A stretch of 64,000 nt of DNA, taken from Dirofilaria immitis. Taxonomy: Eukaryota; Nematoda; Chromadorea; Rhabditida; Onchocercidae. The translations under genes were made by a program, and so were the position numbers. The notes under the pieces are model-generated. The model had not been told where the DNA came from, ran no database searches, and was given only the letters and a program-made list of their open reading frames with translations. Positions 49,450 to 63,700 of the stretch are shown one piece after another; the stretch's first letter is position 1; each line of letters starts with the position of its first letter. The stretch is taken from assembly GCA_024305405.1 (NCBI GenBank), contig JAKNDB010000088.1, positions 372,001 through 436,000 of the forward strand, written 5' to 3'.

Positions 49450-52091
49450 TGAAAATGGAATATTATCAGTACTGAACAGAATAAACATATGAAGTAATGA
49501 ATGGATTATAAAATTCTGTCCTATTTTCATTCAAAAGTTTTTCATCCGTAAGCAACAAAGATCATTTCAAATCACCTGTTTATACAGTGAGAAAGATAAA
49601 AGATAAGTGTTCGAGGATATCTTCAAGATTCGCCGTTAGAAATATCTTTTTCTCGACACGCTCTCGTGCTTCCTGTATCCGCATAATGGTGCCTCTCTCT
49701 CCTTCTATCTCTAACATCTCCCTGATCTATTAATAAAACTTGCGTGCACTGTTTAAGATCCATGTTAATTGTATGGAGGAAAAGAATCTTCTTTGTCAAG
49801 TCTTTCTAATTCTTTTCCACATAACCATTAATCGTTATCAGAATATCTTACGTTTTCTTCACTGAAATTGATATTTCGTTTTTCGCGAGGTTATGGTATT
49901 AGTTCTTGGGATTGGATCAGAAATTCGAATTTATTTGGCGTACGAATGTTTATTCCTATTACAAATTTATCAATACGTTTACTAATATTCAATATTATAT
50001 TACTAAAGCATATATATTAAAACAGTTCTTAATTATATATTGTCATCGGATCAAAGACAAAGTAATGCCAGTAAAATCACTATTCTGCCCACTTTATCAT
50101 GATATTTCTACAATTTACCGATATTTTTAGAAATTAATTATAATTGCCTATTAAATACTTCAAACGCCTTATTTGAATATCTGTCAACTGCTTTCCGATT
50201 CAATTCCGATTATCGTAAAATGGATGGGAATTAGTATTTGATGGTTATCAAAGAAATCTAATTTTTCTTGTAAATAAACGTAATTTTAAGAAATTAGAAT
50301 TAACCAAAATTAATATATTTTCCGTAGATATACATAAATGAAATCAGATCAGAAATATGTTAGGGAACTTCGAAAAGATGCATTAAAAGTGAATCCAACA
50401 TTTACAGTTCAATTCATCGATTATAGCATTGATTTTGATGATGTAAAGCAAGCTTGATAAACCAAACATAGAATCAATAAGATTAACAAATGCTTCAATC
50501 TTCCGTAAACATTTTTTCCACTCATTTTCATCTGCCTACGATAACGATTTATATGTTATATCAGAACTAAGAAACATTAATATACATTCTCTTCTATTAA
50601 ACTAAAATATGGTAAATAATTCATTACCTATCTATAATTGCAGTTATTCAACCTGAGGTTCAGAAGAGATATATTCTTTTTAAAAGATATATTCTTTCAG
50701 AAAAGATATATTCTTTCTTTCTTTCTTTCAATGCCAATTATTGCGGTTTTTTCCCTTTAACGGCCATAAACCACAAGACTGCACTCATTTTGTAGCAAAA
50801 GATAAAAACCTCCTTACAATGATGCAAATATGGTCAAAAATCGATAGTGATTGTACCATTTCGATAATGGTTCATGTAATAATGATTATATCTCTATAGA
50901 ACTGTGATTACATCACTTCCTAATACACAGCTCCATTATTCGGAATCATCTGAATCAATTGACATTCGCCAAATATTCTTATAAAATCTACCATCTTCTC
51001 GACCCATTGAAAACCAGAAACTTGCGTTTTAGAACTCTCAGACCCATACCACCCACACGCAACCTCACCAAATCCCCGAGAGTTCCCACAACTCTCCCCT
51101 TACATAATTCATTCATGTGATTTTAGCTTTCATGCAGCGAAATCGAAACGTGGCCAATGAAAATTCAGCATCACCTTAATGAAACAATTGGGTCTCAAAA
51201 ATGTTTATTTTATTGTTGTTGTTGTTGTTGCTGTTGTAATTTGTTGATTTCTTTTATGCATAGAATATTCCTGTTAGTCGTTATCACAATTTTTAATCAT
51301 GCACTTTCTTTTATTGCATATTCTTTTGTAAGTTGAAAAATTAATCCAAAATTTTTTTAAAAATTTTTGTTTCCTTTAAGTAAACAAAATATTATCTCTT
51401 TTGTAATTTTTGCATTCTTTGAAGTTTCTTTGAATAAAAATTATTCGTTTCTATTATCGAAATGTAAATCTAAGGAAAGCGAAATGAAAATTAAATTCTG
51501 TTATTTTCCATAAATTAAATCATTGTTGGTAACAACTTGTTCCTGTTAGCTTCAAATAACTGATAATAATATTCAATCAATATGGAATTGTTAATCCATC
51601 TATCATTGAAACTTTTTCATTAATTGTTTAGCACAAATAAACAGACATCATAATGTTTATTGATTAATGAAGGGTTTATTTTTTTTCTACGCATATCATA
51701 AAATCAAATAATCATTCAAAATATTCAGGCATAATTAACAATTATTCGAAAATATTATTAATCGATTAATCAATTAAATTTTCCTTTATATTATTATTGT
51801 TGAATAAAAGGATTATTTCGGAAATCTTCAAGTGATGGACTAAGATCATTGTGTGATCGTATCATTTTCAACACTAAATGATAATACAATTTATCAATAA
51901 TTTGATCATAAATTAAAATATCTCAATCATATCGAGATATTTTAATTATTTCATCATATCTATATTTTATAAAAAATATTCCAATTTTTCCTATATCATC
52001 ATCGTCTACTTCAATGAAAAATAAACTATCTCTTTTTGTTGTAATTCCAAAATCGATATTGTCAGTATACTGATTTTTCGTTCTTTTTTCT

Positions 52092-52127
<36 letters not shown>

Positions 52128-52790
52128 TTATTTATCAGAGATTTTTGAGAAGTTTTTATTTTTGATTCTTTTTGAATCTATAAATTCTTAATTGTTAATT
52201 CATCAATTAATACACAGTGAATAAAAATAAAAAAAATATTTTATATCTAAATTCTATTAAATATTTCTTCTATATTTATTATATTAGGAAATGGATAATT
52301 TTTTTCCGCTTCTCTTCGTAACTGGCCGTAAATTAGGCTTTTTAAGGAAAAAGTTGAGATTAGGTTTAAAAAAAGAAACTTAATTTTCACTGTCTTCTGT
52401 TATATGAAATAAAAAAAATTTCCAAATGATAATAGCCAATGATAAAGCATTGCATTGTTTTATTACTTAGTGTATTTCTGTTGGTTATTACTGATGATTT
52501 TTACCAATAGCTTTCTTGAATGTCTAATTCATTCTACGATTTGTTATAATTTATTTTCCATAACTTAAATACTAGAAGGAATGTTTTTTGAAGATCATCC
52601 ATTTTTTTTTCTTATCAAGCATTCAATTTACTTTTAATTAATTTTATCAACTTTCTTCAAACTTTTATCTTATCCTTAAAATCATATCTTCGTTTCTTTT
52701 TTTCCTTTTTAAATTTCTTTTATCTTTCATAAATTTTCACAGATTTGAAATTTAAATACAAAGAAAAAAAATTTAGAAATCAATTATTAA
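49450..52790. other. No recognised gene
   Basis: I find no exon I can defend. Visible items: three copies of AAAAGATATATTCTTT near 50680-50730, a TTG repeat at 51212-51240, a CT tract at 52096-52126, and a C-rich island at 51000-51110 carrying GAACTCTC (51032-51039) and its inverse GAGAGTTC (51078-51085). A few short open stretches, for example 49906-50130, have no family features. Confidence 0.4.
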
Positions 52791-52796
52791 TTTGAA

Positions 52797-55450
52797 ATGG
52801 CTTGGTATATCGAAGAGCAGAAAAGATTTATTTGGATTACAATGCAACTACACCAATCAATGAAGATGTTAAGCGATCGATGGTTGTTGCGTTCGAAATT
52901 TGGGGTAATCCAAGCAGTAATAATGAGCTTGGTAAGTTTTTTTATTTTATTTTATTTTTTTGATTACTAAGTGAAAAATGTTTTGTACGAAGAGAAGATG
53001 GAAGAAGAATTTTCCATTTTACTATTTCTTGTTTCAAATTTATTTTTATTTCTCAATTATTATTTTTTAATTTTTCAAAAGAAAAAATTTATAAAGGAAA
53101 GAAAGCAAAAGATATGATTGAGGAAGCTCGACAAGAAATAGCGAAATTGTTGCATATTTCTGACAAAGAAATATTTTTACATCAGGTGGAACTGAGGTTA
53201 GATTTTTCATATTTTTCTTCGTAATAATATCAAATTAATAATGAATAACTGTATTTTTCTTGCGATATATTATTTCTAAAATCAGTAACTTTTATATGTA
53301 TTTTTCAAATATATATATATATATATATTTCTTTTTCAGACCAATAGTTGGGTAATATACAATTGTATCGAACATCGAAAAGCAGTTTGGGGGCGAGAAT
53401 ATAAACCACATATTCTAACCTCTGCTATAGAGCATCCATCAATTCTAGAACCATTACGTGATTTGAAAAAGAAACAGGAAATTGGTAAATTTAATAATTT
53501 GAATATGTCGATAACGAAATTCGCTTTAGTTTTGAATATTTTTGTTGGTGAAAATTTACACTGATTTTTTTATGCGTATCCTACCTGCATTCAATACGTC
53601 CAAGATAAAATCCATTTCAAAAATGAATTTATTTCATTATCGACACAATTTCCTAATAATATTTGTTTATCAGATTTAACAGAAATCGATATTGATCCGG
53701 CAACTGGTCAAGTGAAATTGGATGATTTGGAGAATTTAATTTGCGATCGAACTTGTTTGGTATCAGTGATGACAGCGAACAACGAAACAGGCGTTATACA
53801 GCCTGTTGCTGCAGTTGCTGAAATTGCGAAGTTGTGCTTTGACTTGTTATAAAAAAATTATTCTGATCCATAAAATAAATCAAAGGGACATGAAAATTAT
53901 TTAGCGCAATTTCATGATTTTTGCTAAAGTTATAAAAATCAGAAATAAATTCATCATTCTTATTTATCTTATCATGCGATTCATTTTTATTGTTTGCAAA
54001 GTCAAACGTGATTTGATTTTGATACTTTTAGAAATTGTGAAAGCAAATTTGAATGTCGAATATTTGTGCATAGTGATGCATCCCAGGCTATTGGTAAGAT
54101 TGATGTCAATGTGAATGCTTTAAATGTTGATTTTCTGACCGTTACGGGACATAAGTTTTATGGACCACGGATTGGTGCATTAATAATAAGAGCTGAAAGG
54201 AAAGTACCTTTAAAAGCGATGTTACGTGGCGGTAATCAAGAACGTGGCAAACGAGCAGGGTATGTTACCTCAAATTTTTTATTACAAGGATATGATAATT
54301 TGAAATTTTCACTTTCCATTTAATTTTATTATTGAGGACTAATAAAAAATATTTCTAGTAATCGAGGTCATGAGCAGAATTTGATAACTTAAATATTATC
54401 AAAAACATCCAATATTTTTTATTTTTCTTTTACAGCACAGAAAATACACCAATGATTGTTGGTTTGGGAAAAGCAGCGCAAGTAGCACTGAATGGTCTTC
54501 AAGAATATTCACAGCATATGAAAGAAATACGGAACTATTTTGAAAAAAGCTCAAAATAAGTATTGAACACATTTTCTGTAGTTCATTAGTTTGATCCTTC
54601 TTCGATGATTAGCATTTTTTAAATCTCTAAATTTCTTTTCTCAACTTTCATAAATGCAGTATTATCATTATGTGAATTTCAGGAAATGCTCAATGATAAG
54701 GTTGTAATTAATTTCGAAACATCGGAACGCCTGCCTAATACCAGTAGTGTGGCATTTGTGAAATACTCCGGGGATGCTTCGGAATTACTCTCTAAATGTA
54801 AATCATTTATTGCTAGTACTGGAGCTGCATGTCATGCTGCCACTAAACGGTTAGTTTATTTTTTACTAATTTTTAGATAATATGCTTAATCTTTTTGATG
54901 CTTATGATTCCGCTATGTTGACAGATAGCCTTTATATAGCATTATGAGATATTATAGACAGTGTTGTATATATACAAGTCCATCACTTGCTGTTGCTTCT
55001 GCTTTTGTATAACTGTCGATCCATCTACTTGAATTGTGAATCTTAATGAATTGTTTGTCACTTGTGCTTTGAACTGTTGAATTGTCCTTCTGCAACCTTT
55101 CAGTTATCTTTGTAATTAAACTGAATTACTTCCGACACCACTTTGATATTGAATATTGATCCAGTTGACCCGAGAAGCGTGTCGTATGTTAAAAATGGGA
55201 ATATCGTCAAATTGTATTATTTCATATTAAATACTTCGGCCATTTCTATTGCAGATGTTCTCAAGTACTAACGGCATGTGGTATTTCTGATGAGTTGGCA
55301 CTTCGGACGGTGCGATTTAGTTTTGGTAGAGATTCAACATACGATGAAGTGGATCGAGTAGTGAATGAATTAAAGGCAATTATTTTTATGGGTAAATATG
55401 GCACTTCGCTGTTAAATGCTATCAATAAAGGACCCATTTCAGGTTTTTGA
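52797..55450 (+). CDS. scly: Selenocysteine lyase, class V PLP-dependent (NifS-like), eight exons
   Basis: Removes selenium from selenocysteine to give alanine, using PLP; close in fold to cysteine desulfurases. Exons: 52797-52931, 53097-53196, 53340-53484, 53674-53833, 54032-54259, 54436-54559, 54683-54849, 55255-55450. Order of motifs: YLDYNATTP at the start, SGGTE spread over a frameshift in exon 2, AIEHPS (His), [22 protein letters not shown] (PLP-binding Asp), [15 protein letters not shown] (Schiff-base Lys), [41 protein letters not shown] (catalytic Cys), RTVRFSFGR near the end. [12 protein letters not shown] and ERLPNT favour the lyase over IscS/NFS1. Single-base losses appear in exon 2 (a T run) and exon 6 (an A run). 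The conserved frame starts at 52823, two bases out of register with ATG 52797, so the start is uncertain. Confidence 0.85.
54891..55103 (-). repeat. Interspersed repeat of about 190-210 bp, copy A (inverted relative to copy B)
   Basis: Lies in the last intron of the selenocysteine lyase gene. Read on the - strand it contains GGTTGCAGAAGGACAATTC, CACAATTCAAGTAGATG, CAGAAGCAACAGCAAGTGAT and a GGAATCATAAGCAT end, matching copy B at 60205-60390 with about 80 percent identity and several small indels. It has no coding potential. It may be a short non-autonomous transposon or a retroposed RNA. Confidence 0.75.
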
Positions 55451-56510
55451 CTTGATGGTCTATTGATTTTTTGAACTTTTTAGCTTTAATGCCATAAGAT
55501 TATTTATTAATTCCTTAATTGTGGAATTATTATTCATTTATTGCTTTTGTTCTTTCCAAGCAAAACTAATCCTTGATACGCTGATTATTTACGTATTAAT
55601 TCACGCTATGATTTAAACCTATAGAGCTAACTTTAAACTAGCCTAGTTTAATGTAAACTAATTTTAATTAGTTTCGGATTAATTAATATTTGTTATGCAT
55701 CAAAGAAAATATTTCCATATGATACTCTAGATATATTGCGGTGAAGTAAAAATCTCACAGTTTTGGTTTTTGGCTTATTTTATTTTATAAAGAATCTCTT
55801 GCTTACCAATTTATATTATGCTTGTTCTTCATTCCATTTTTTAAGAACGATTTTACCATTTTTTATCATCATTCCAGCTTTTAAATTTGATTTTTAACTC
55901 CCTTATCAGTCAAACTCTTTTGAATTCTTACATCAGTATATTTTGAAATTTTGACTGTTTGAAGAATCTTGCATAAAAATATGCTTTTTTATTTTACATT
56001 GATATAGTAATCTCGTTGATCTGTTTTGGAATACATACTATTCATGTTATCACTTCGTATTTTCATATTCTATCATTTATTATTTATTGAACTTTTTTTT
56101 TTTTACATAATTAGGTTATATCTCTGCGCTTTTAATTTTTAAATGTTTCAGCACTTCTGATTATCATAAAATCATTTAGAATCTCATAAATGTAAAATCT
56201 CATATATCTTTGCTTGTGTTTTTTCGTGAAATTTTTATGCTTTTGATCTTGTTTTTAATTGTTAAGATAACGCTGATAATTAATAAAAAAATTTTCCGCT
56301 TTTTTTTAACGTGCAGATTTTTATTTCATAAGTAGAAACAAACATAATATTATTTGTAATAATAAAAAAGTATTGTTTCGATATAGAAATTATAATCATA
56401 TTTATTCAAATAGTTACAAAATTTATTTGAGTAATTGAAAAAATAAGTCATTTTCTTAAAATTCCAATGAAATTAAGGATCAGAATCATTTTCGACATGT
56501 TTTTCATCAT
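55451..56510. other. Intergenic region between convergent genes
   Basis: AT-rich. The lyase (+) and the BTB gene (-) converge here. On the - strand an AATAAA sits near 56402, about 110 bases past the BTB stop, and may be its polyadenylation signal. Confidence 0.5.
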
Positions 56511-59500
56511 TTATGATCGATACATAATATTATAAGTTGATGATGAAGCAGATGAATCAAAATGTTGAGCTATAATTACAGAATTTTGAGTTTCGAATTC
56601 TCGAATTTTCGAAGCTGGCATTAGGCGAAACATATTATTTGATATTGTCGCAAATGAAAATCAAGAAAGCTAGTAAATCATTGCTTCGTTAAGAACTCAA
56701 TACTCGGTAAGTTTTTGATGACCTAGTTCAAACTGTGCTAAAAACTTGGTCCATAGTCTAATTTGCCATGTGTTTTTACAAAAATGAATCATATACTATT
56801 AATGAACATCTTATCTAGCAAAGAGATAATAATTATCAATATGAGAATATTTCCATATCCTATTTTAATTTTGTGTAGTGGATAACTATGTCTGATATAG
56901 TTTAAAAGCATTTTTAGGATTGGTCATAAAAATAATTTTACAACAAAATAATGCAAAAAAAAATCATACGGTATATGCTAGGTGGTGCAACATATGCGGA
57001 CAACAAACCGGAATTTTTCATACCGCTAAAAGATGAATGTAAATATTTTGAATTATTGGTGTTTTAGCATTCGATATAGAGGAATATGAGTATTTGGAAA
57101 GAAAATTGATAATAATTTTTATAATAATTATATAGCGAGAAAAATAAGCAATTTACGAAAGTTTTCTTCTTATAAACTTCTATAGATCAATCAATCTCTG
57201 TAGTGTCACAACGGTATATTTCGCAATTTCATAATTTGCAGAAACTGGAAAATGCAATAAAAAGTAGATGAGACTTACATATCCGGAAGAGTTTGGATTT
57301 CTCGAATTTCTTCTTCGGAACGTATATTACGTCCAATAGTACATTGCGAATCAACGATATTTGGTAGATTTTTGATATCATTTATCTGAGAAAAAACAAA
57401 AATTATATTTTAATTTATCAGAGATTCTGGATAATAAGTTTCTCTGCGATTGTCAATCAATTAATCATTCAATGAAGCTTTAAGTTTTCAATCAATTACA
57501 TTATATTGAATATTTTACTTCATCATCCGGTAATTCATATCGATTAATAATGGGCAATTTTTCCGATTCATTGCTGGTAATCGATGGAATAGCACGCAAT
57601 TCTTCGTATTCATCACGTGTAAGCGCTTTTTACCGATCAGTTGATCTTCACGAACAAATTCTGGATACGCATTGATATCCTGGAAATGGGCCGATTTTAA
57701 TTTCTTTCAAAATAGATATTTATTCCTTTCTTAAAAAAGCTATTCAGTAAATAGAGCAACAACAGATATCGAATATTTTGTTATTTATTGTTGATATTAT
57801 CGATATTAAAAACTTTTTACTTAAAATTTTCTTGAAAAATAATGATCATTAAAAAGCAAGAAGAAAACTTCAATTTCGGAAGTGGTATAGCGAGCATGAA
57901 ATTGTGCTGGATAATTTTGGAAATTTGCTGCTTCTAGAAAATAATAAAGCAAGTAGATAATTGATATCATTTTTAAATAGAATCATTAAGGTAAAAATAA
58001 AAACGATTCGATAAAATGATGAAATTTTTTTGGGAAACTATGAAAACTGATATTGTTCAATACTTTTTCGGATCAAAATTCTGCTCATGAAATAGTTAAA
58101 AAGGCAAACTTTTAGGGCTATGTTCAAAGGAATGTTCGCTACTTAATGATTCTGAAATAATCATGAATAAATTAATTGACAGCAAAACTTCCATTGAATC
58201 CTTTTAATAGCAAAAATCTTAATGCTTATAATTTTCGTTTTCTTTGATGATTAAGTTAAAAAGAAAAAGAATTTATTTTTCAAAGAAGAATGAATTTTCC
58301 TTGATATAATTAAGACTGAAAAGGTTTCACTCGTCATTCTGATTGAATATATTGATTTGAAATGATGAAAATATTAAAAAGCAAATGATCACTGATAATT
58401 CTTTGAGAGAAAAAATTTTTTTTTGTAGCATGTCAATAGATAGATAAGAGATAGACGATGTCATAGATTTCAAAAATTATGCTAGTACAATTAGTCAATT
58501 TTAGAAACCTTTCTGATTACGATATCGGCTGTGGAAAATTAAATATAGCAAAGAGAAAGTGGGAGGATAATTTCTTTTTTTTTCATTTGTTTATGTGAAA
58601 TACCTTTCAAAGAAAATGGATCAGGTATAGCTTTCAAATCTGTCATACTTTCGATTCTGTATGGACTACTTCTGAGAATTTCGGATGGAGAATTTTCTTC
58701 TAAAAATATTCTCTTAATCAGAAATTTATTAGGATTTCTTTTTTACTAATTAATTTCTTCCAGCATTAATTTAGTACAAAAATTTAACAAAATTAATTCA
58801 CCACAGAATTAGATAATAATAAGTACTTCTCTTACTATAATGTTTTATGGAAAATTGGCTACTTATATCGTTAATATCAGCAAGACTTTGTTCGCTAAAT
58901 GCGTAGCGATTTACAGTTTGCAAATCACCTGAAAAAAATTTTTTATATTTGAAATAAATTTCATGAAGATTAATTAGATAAGCAATTAACATTAGTGCTG
59001 AATTTTCAAATTAAATAACTAAAATGAAGAAGAAATATAAATAAAAAACATGAGCATACTTTCTTCTGAGATTTCTCGATTACGCCAACTATTCCTCATA
59101 TTTCGAAAACTTTCAAAACCTATAACTTATTCATTGTTGTACTTTCTCATATTCGCAAATTTGAAGGACCAGAAAAAGAAACATTAATTGCTAATGGAAT
59201 AAATAAAAATAATCTTCCTTAATATCAGAAATTCGTTATTTAAAAATCAACAAAGATCTGAACCATATAATTTGTCTTTCATTTGTCTAATTTGTTCCGT
59301 TAGATTACAGATGGCTCGACTACCGCCCGGATAATGATCCAAATTTGGTGTAAAATATTCTGAAATTATATCCAAATCAGTTTTTTTTTTTTAAATGCAT
59401 AGATTTTGATGTTTTTATGCATCAAAATTTAAAATACTTTTTGTCATAAAACTGCTTCGGTATGATTGCAATATCTGTAATACTTTCAGCACCATGTAAA

Positions 59501-60739
59501 TTTCGATTGATAGTTTCCGTAGATGGTGATAATGATTTTTTCCTGAAGTATGAACGAAACGTATATTTTTGATTTAATCTTTGCGAGTATTACATATAGT
59601 ACTGATGGACATTTAATACTTTGACAGATGAAGTGATCCGGAATATCTCGTAAGTTTGCCAATTTTTCGGCTTCAAATGTTCGATGGACATATGGCCGCT
59701 TGGTGAAACTTAATAGTGCATGCTGTTAATTAAAGACTCGCAAAACTACCTGATTTTCGAAATATTTCATTATTTGGTATAATGTAATGGCGAACCTGAT
59801 TCATCAGAAGTTCGTGAATATTCAGCAATTCCGGAACGATTTGAAAATAATGTTGGCATTTGATCAGTTTCGATGATATTTTCGCGATCAAAAAATCTGC
59901 ACTGATCGTTTTATATGATTTAGCGGCTACAAAATTTTGCTTATTTTTCAAATCATCAAATATGATACAGAAAGCTAATTTTGTCTACAAATTATTATTT
60001 ATATTATAATATTTATCAGCTTAAGTGTTAATTAATAATCGTTTCCTTACAATCACATGAGAAGGGATTTGGTGTCTGTTGAATTTCAGCAACACTGTCG
60101 CTGCTAATTGCGTTTCGTCCAATTGTTCGTTCTTCTGTACTTGTTGCTGTTGTAATATCTGTATTATTTTAAATAAATCAATATTAAAATATTAAAAGGA
60201 TGATTGAGAGGTTGCAGAAGGACAATTCGATATTTCAAGGCACGAGTGACAAAACAATTCATCAAAATTCACAATTCAAGTAGATGAATCGACAGTTGCG
60301 TAGAAGCAGAAGCAACAATAAGTGATGGACTAAATATGACATTGTCTATAATATCATATAACGTAACGGAATCACAAGCATGAAAAGAATTCAATTATAC
60401 GAATAATCACAATCTTTTCCCTAACAATAGACAATTCTTTTTTTTTTTTTTTGGAATATGTAGAATAAGAATATCGATTAGCCTTATACTTATGTTTAAA
60501 TAAATTTGATCAAAACACTTAATTTATTAATATCAAAGCTTCAGATTTCAGTTATTATTTTTTCCTTTTTTTTTTACAAACGTATCTAAATCATTTACCG
60601 CTATTTCTCGACGGAAATTGATTTGATGTGCTATTGGTGTTTCCACGACTGTTTGATCCATTAGAAAGACGTTTGATTACTTTGTCACTTTTTTCATCCG
60701 ATGTTCCGGCAGCTGCTAATCGGATATCCAAGGAATTTT
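56511..60739 (-). CDS. Repeat-tail exons of the BTB gene
   Basis: Many exons end in a similar short motif: SSDSVAEIQQTPNPFS (60051-60158), EAEKLANLRDIPDHF (59620-59708), HGAESITDIAIIPKQF (59438-59542), SEQSLADINDIS (58836-58928), IESMTDLKAIPDPFS (58604-58699), TRDEYEELRAIPSI (57519-57679) and SEEEIREIQTLPD (57279-57385). The common pattern is an acidic/Ser cluster, then hydrophobic-x-x-I-x-x-I/L-P-D. The tail ends at TAA 56513-56511 after QHFDSSASSSTYNIMYRS. I know no family with this repeat. Confidence 0.6.
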
Positions 60740-63700
60740 CTAAGAATAATTCATTAAAAATGTAAACTTATCAACATTATAATTGAAAAAAAAGGCCTAG
60801 ATTCCATGTCCAGTTTTGAAATTGAGACAAAAAATTGTTAGTAATGATTAGTAAAAAATTTTTCAGGCAATTAGTTGATTTCAAATTGAGAATTCTCAAT
60901 ATAAATAGAGATAATGAAGCATCATTTTATCTATCTGTTATTATATCTTCTATTAAGACCTGAATTTATTTGAATAATATAAAATTATGTATTAATAAAA
61001 AAAAAAAACTATGGATTAAAATGGCAATATTGCAATAGTGAAATATAAATTTTTTCTGAATATTCCTGTAATTAAAATCCCTGTCAATTCAATTATTTTC
61101 ATTGATTGTATATAATTATTCTTTGACCTCTCGAGATATAAATCAATCAAGTAATGTATTAACACCTTTCAAAATTACAGTTAATGGAATTATTACATCA
61201 CTTATTAGCTAATTAAAGGTACAGTCTTTGTTTTTCTGATATCTAGTTTTATCTTATTATGCATTTAATAATCTCTTAAAGTTGTAAGAAAAAAAAGTGT
61301 AGGAAAAAAAAGGCAACAATAGTAGGTGGATTTTTGAATATTTTCCAAACATTAATAATGTCTTGAAAATGATTTTAAATTTTTGGTATTAATTCAATTG
61401 ATGTTATTTGTTTCTTAGTTTCTGGATCACTGAATTATGATAGTGGAATATCATTTTCTTTCATTACAAATTTCATCGTCTCAAAGCAGGCTAATTTATT
61501 GATAGCGCATTAAAGATGCATAAAAAGACTTCTGGCGATAATCTATTGAAGGATTTATATGGTATCGATTTTGAGCAAATCTAGTTTTATATTTATATTT
61601 AATATTGAAAAATTATAAACGAAATGAGCTAATGTATCTACGGATATGAATATTTGTTCTAATAATTAATCACTTAACAATGGACCATTTTTCAGAATGA
61701 TAAATTCTATCAAAAGTGGACCTTACCAATATTAGTAGAATAGTGAAAGAATCCTTGCGGAATTCTGAAACCAAAGATATACTGCAAAATGATTTTAGAA
61801 ATAAATGATTAAATCATATAAATAAGCTATTATTCTTGGTACAAAATAACATAACTTCAAGGATGCAATTCTTTCAACATTAAATTCATTAAATATATTT
61901 ACTGGTGTTTTGATGAAAATTAGAGATTTCTCGAAACTCCGATAAATCTTTCAATGTATGATCATCAATTAACGCTTCATTGTTGCTATTTATTGGTTGA
62001 TAAATCTGGAATTTACACTAATAAAAGCTAAATATTATAAGAAATTTATAGAAGATAAATTTAACGATTTGTAGGATCGTTTTGGGCGAATGAAACATTT
62101 AAAATAGCAAAGAAATTTTCCATTGTTTCATAATGATGTTAAGTGATCAATATCAAACTTCATTACTTCCCATATTATCATAATTCATTTTAATTTTATG
62201 GTAGGAAATTACATTTGAATTAGAAATGTAAAATCGTTAGTTCTACATATCTAGAACACTAATATATATATAGTAAAGTAGCAGAGATTTTAATTACAAA
62301 ACTCATTAAATTATATTGTATGTAAATTTTATAGAATAGATTTTTTTGCATATGAAAATTTGAGTTTCATCATTTTTTTTTGTTTTAGCTTTTATAATTT
62401 TATTTCATAAATAATTTTTAATCAACCTTAATTAATTCATCGAAGTTTGGCAACTTGTTGATGGTCTCAGTAGCATTTATTTCATCATCAATCATTTTCC
62501 CGATTTCCATACTTTTGCATTTTGATTCCACTTCACTTATACTACTAATGTATATTAATACGTACTTTGGATAAAATATCTTTAGCTTCCTTTTAAATAA
62601 TTTACAATCCAAAAGTCAACTATAAGTTTTGGAATGAAAAAAGCGATAATCAAAATCTGAATTAAAATAATAACGTTTCAGAAGAATCGATTTTAGCATA
62701 TTTTGTCGAATCATTGCTGATGATAATTTGTTTATTGCAAATATAGATGCGAATAGATGCTAGAAGATTTTTAGGAAGTTCTTGAAAGAGACGACGTAAA
62801 TGTTGCACTAATAATATCAGTTGATTTGATTGCAATGCTTCTATGCGAAAAGATTCGAGCACAATATCTAAGAATTGTAAATGTGCCAAATTTTTAACCT
62901 GTAAAAATTTGATACTTTTACGATGACTTTAATTTGGTAAAGAAAATTTAATTTTTCTATCTATTACAACATTTATTTGAAAGCGAAAATCTTACGAATT
63001 TTTAAGAAATTTAATTTGAAAAAAAAGAAAAAAGCACAAACCATTGCAAAGCGAAATTAATGATATCAATTTTTTCTTCTAAAATAATACATGGATAAGC
63101 AACCAATGCTATCACGGCATTTAGTGTTAATTTTTGAATATCAGTATCTAATAATGTATGCATAGTTGCTATGAATTTTTCGCAAATTATTTTACGTGTT
63201 ATAGATGAAACCTAAAAATGATTCATATCAAAAAATTTTTAACTTTTCAAATTTTAATTAATTTTATAAATAACTTCTTTTTTTCTACAAATTTAAATTA
63301 TTCAAGCAATTAGTATCATAAATTTTAATAAAATCTGATCTGATCGTATATGTCAAATTTACAAAGCAGATAAACATCAACTATTATAAAATGAATCAAA
63401 CCAAGCATTCATGATCAGTAGCAATATTAATACAGTGAATGATACAATCATTTTGCGTAGCTAAGATTTCTAATGCATTTTCTAAATTCTGCTGTAATTT
63501 ATCAATGCCAAGATTGTTGACAATCTTTAAATGTTCGCCATATTCTTCTATTTTCACTTGAATCTGGGATAATGAAAAAAAAAAAAGATAATTGCAAAAT
63601 TAATTGCATTGAAAATTTATCTTTGTTATTATATTCAAAAATAAGAATATATTAATTTTTGATTGATTCATTAATCTTTATCTATTTTACTTTCTACATT

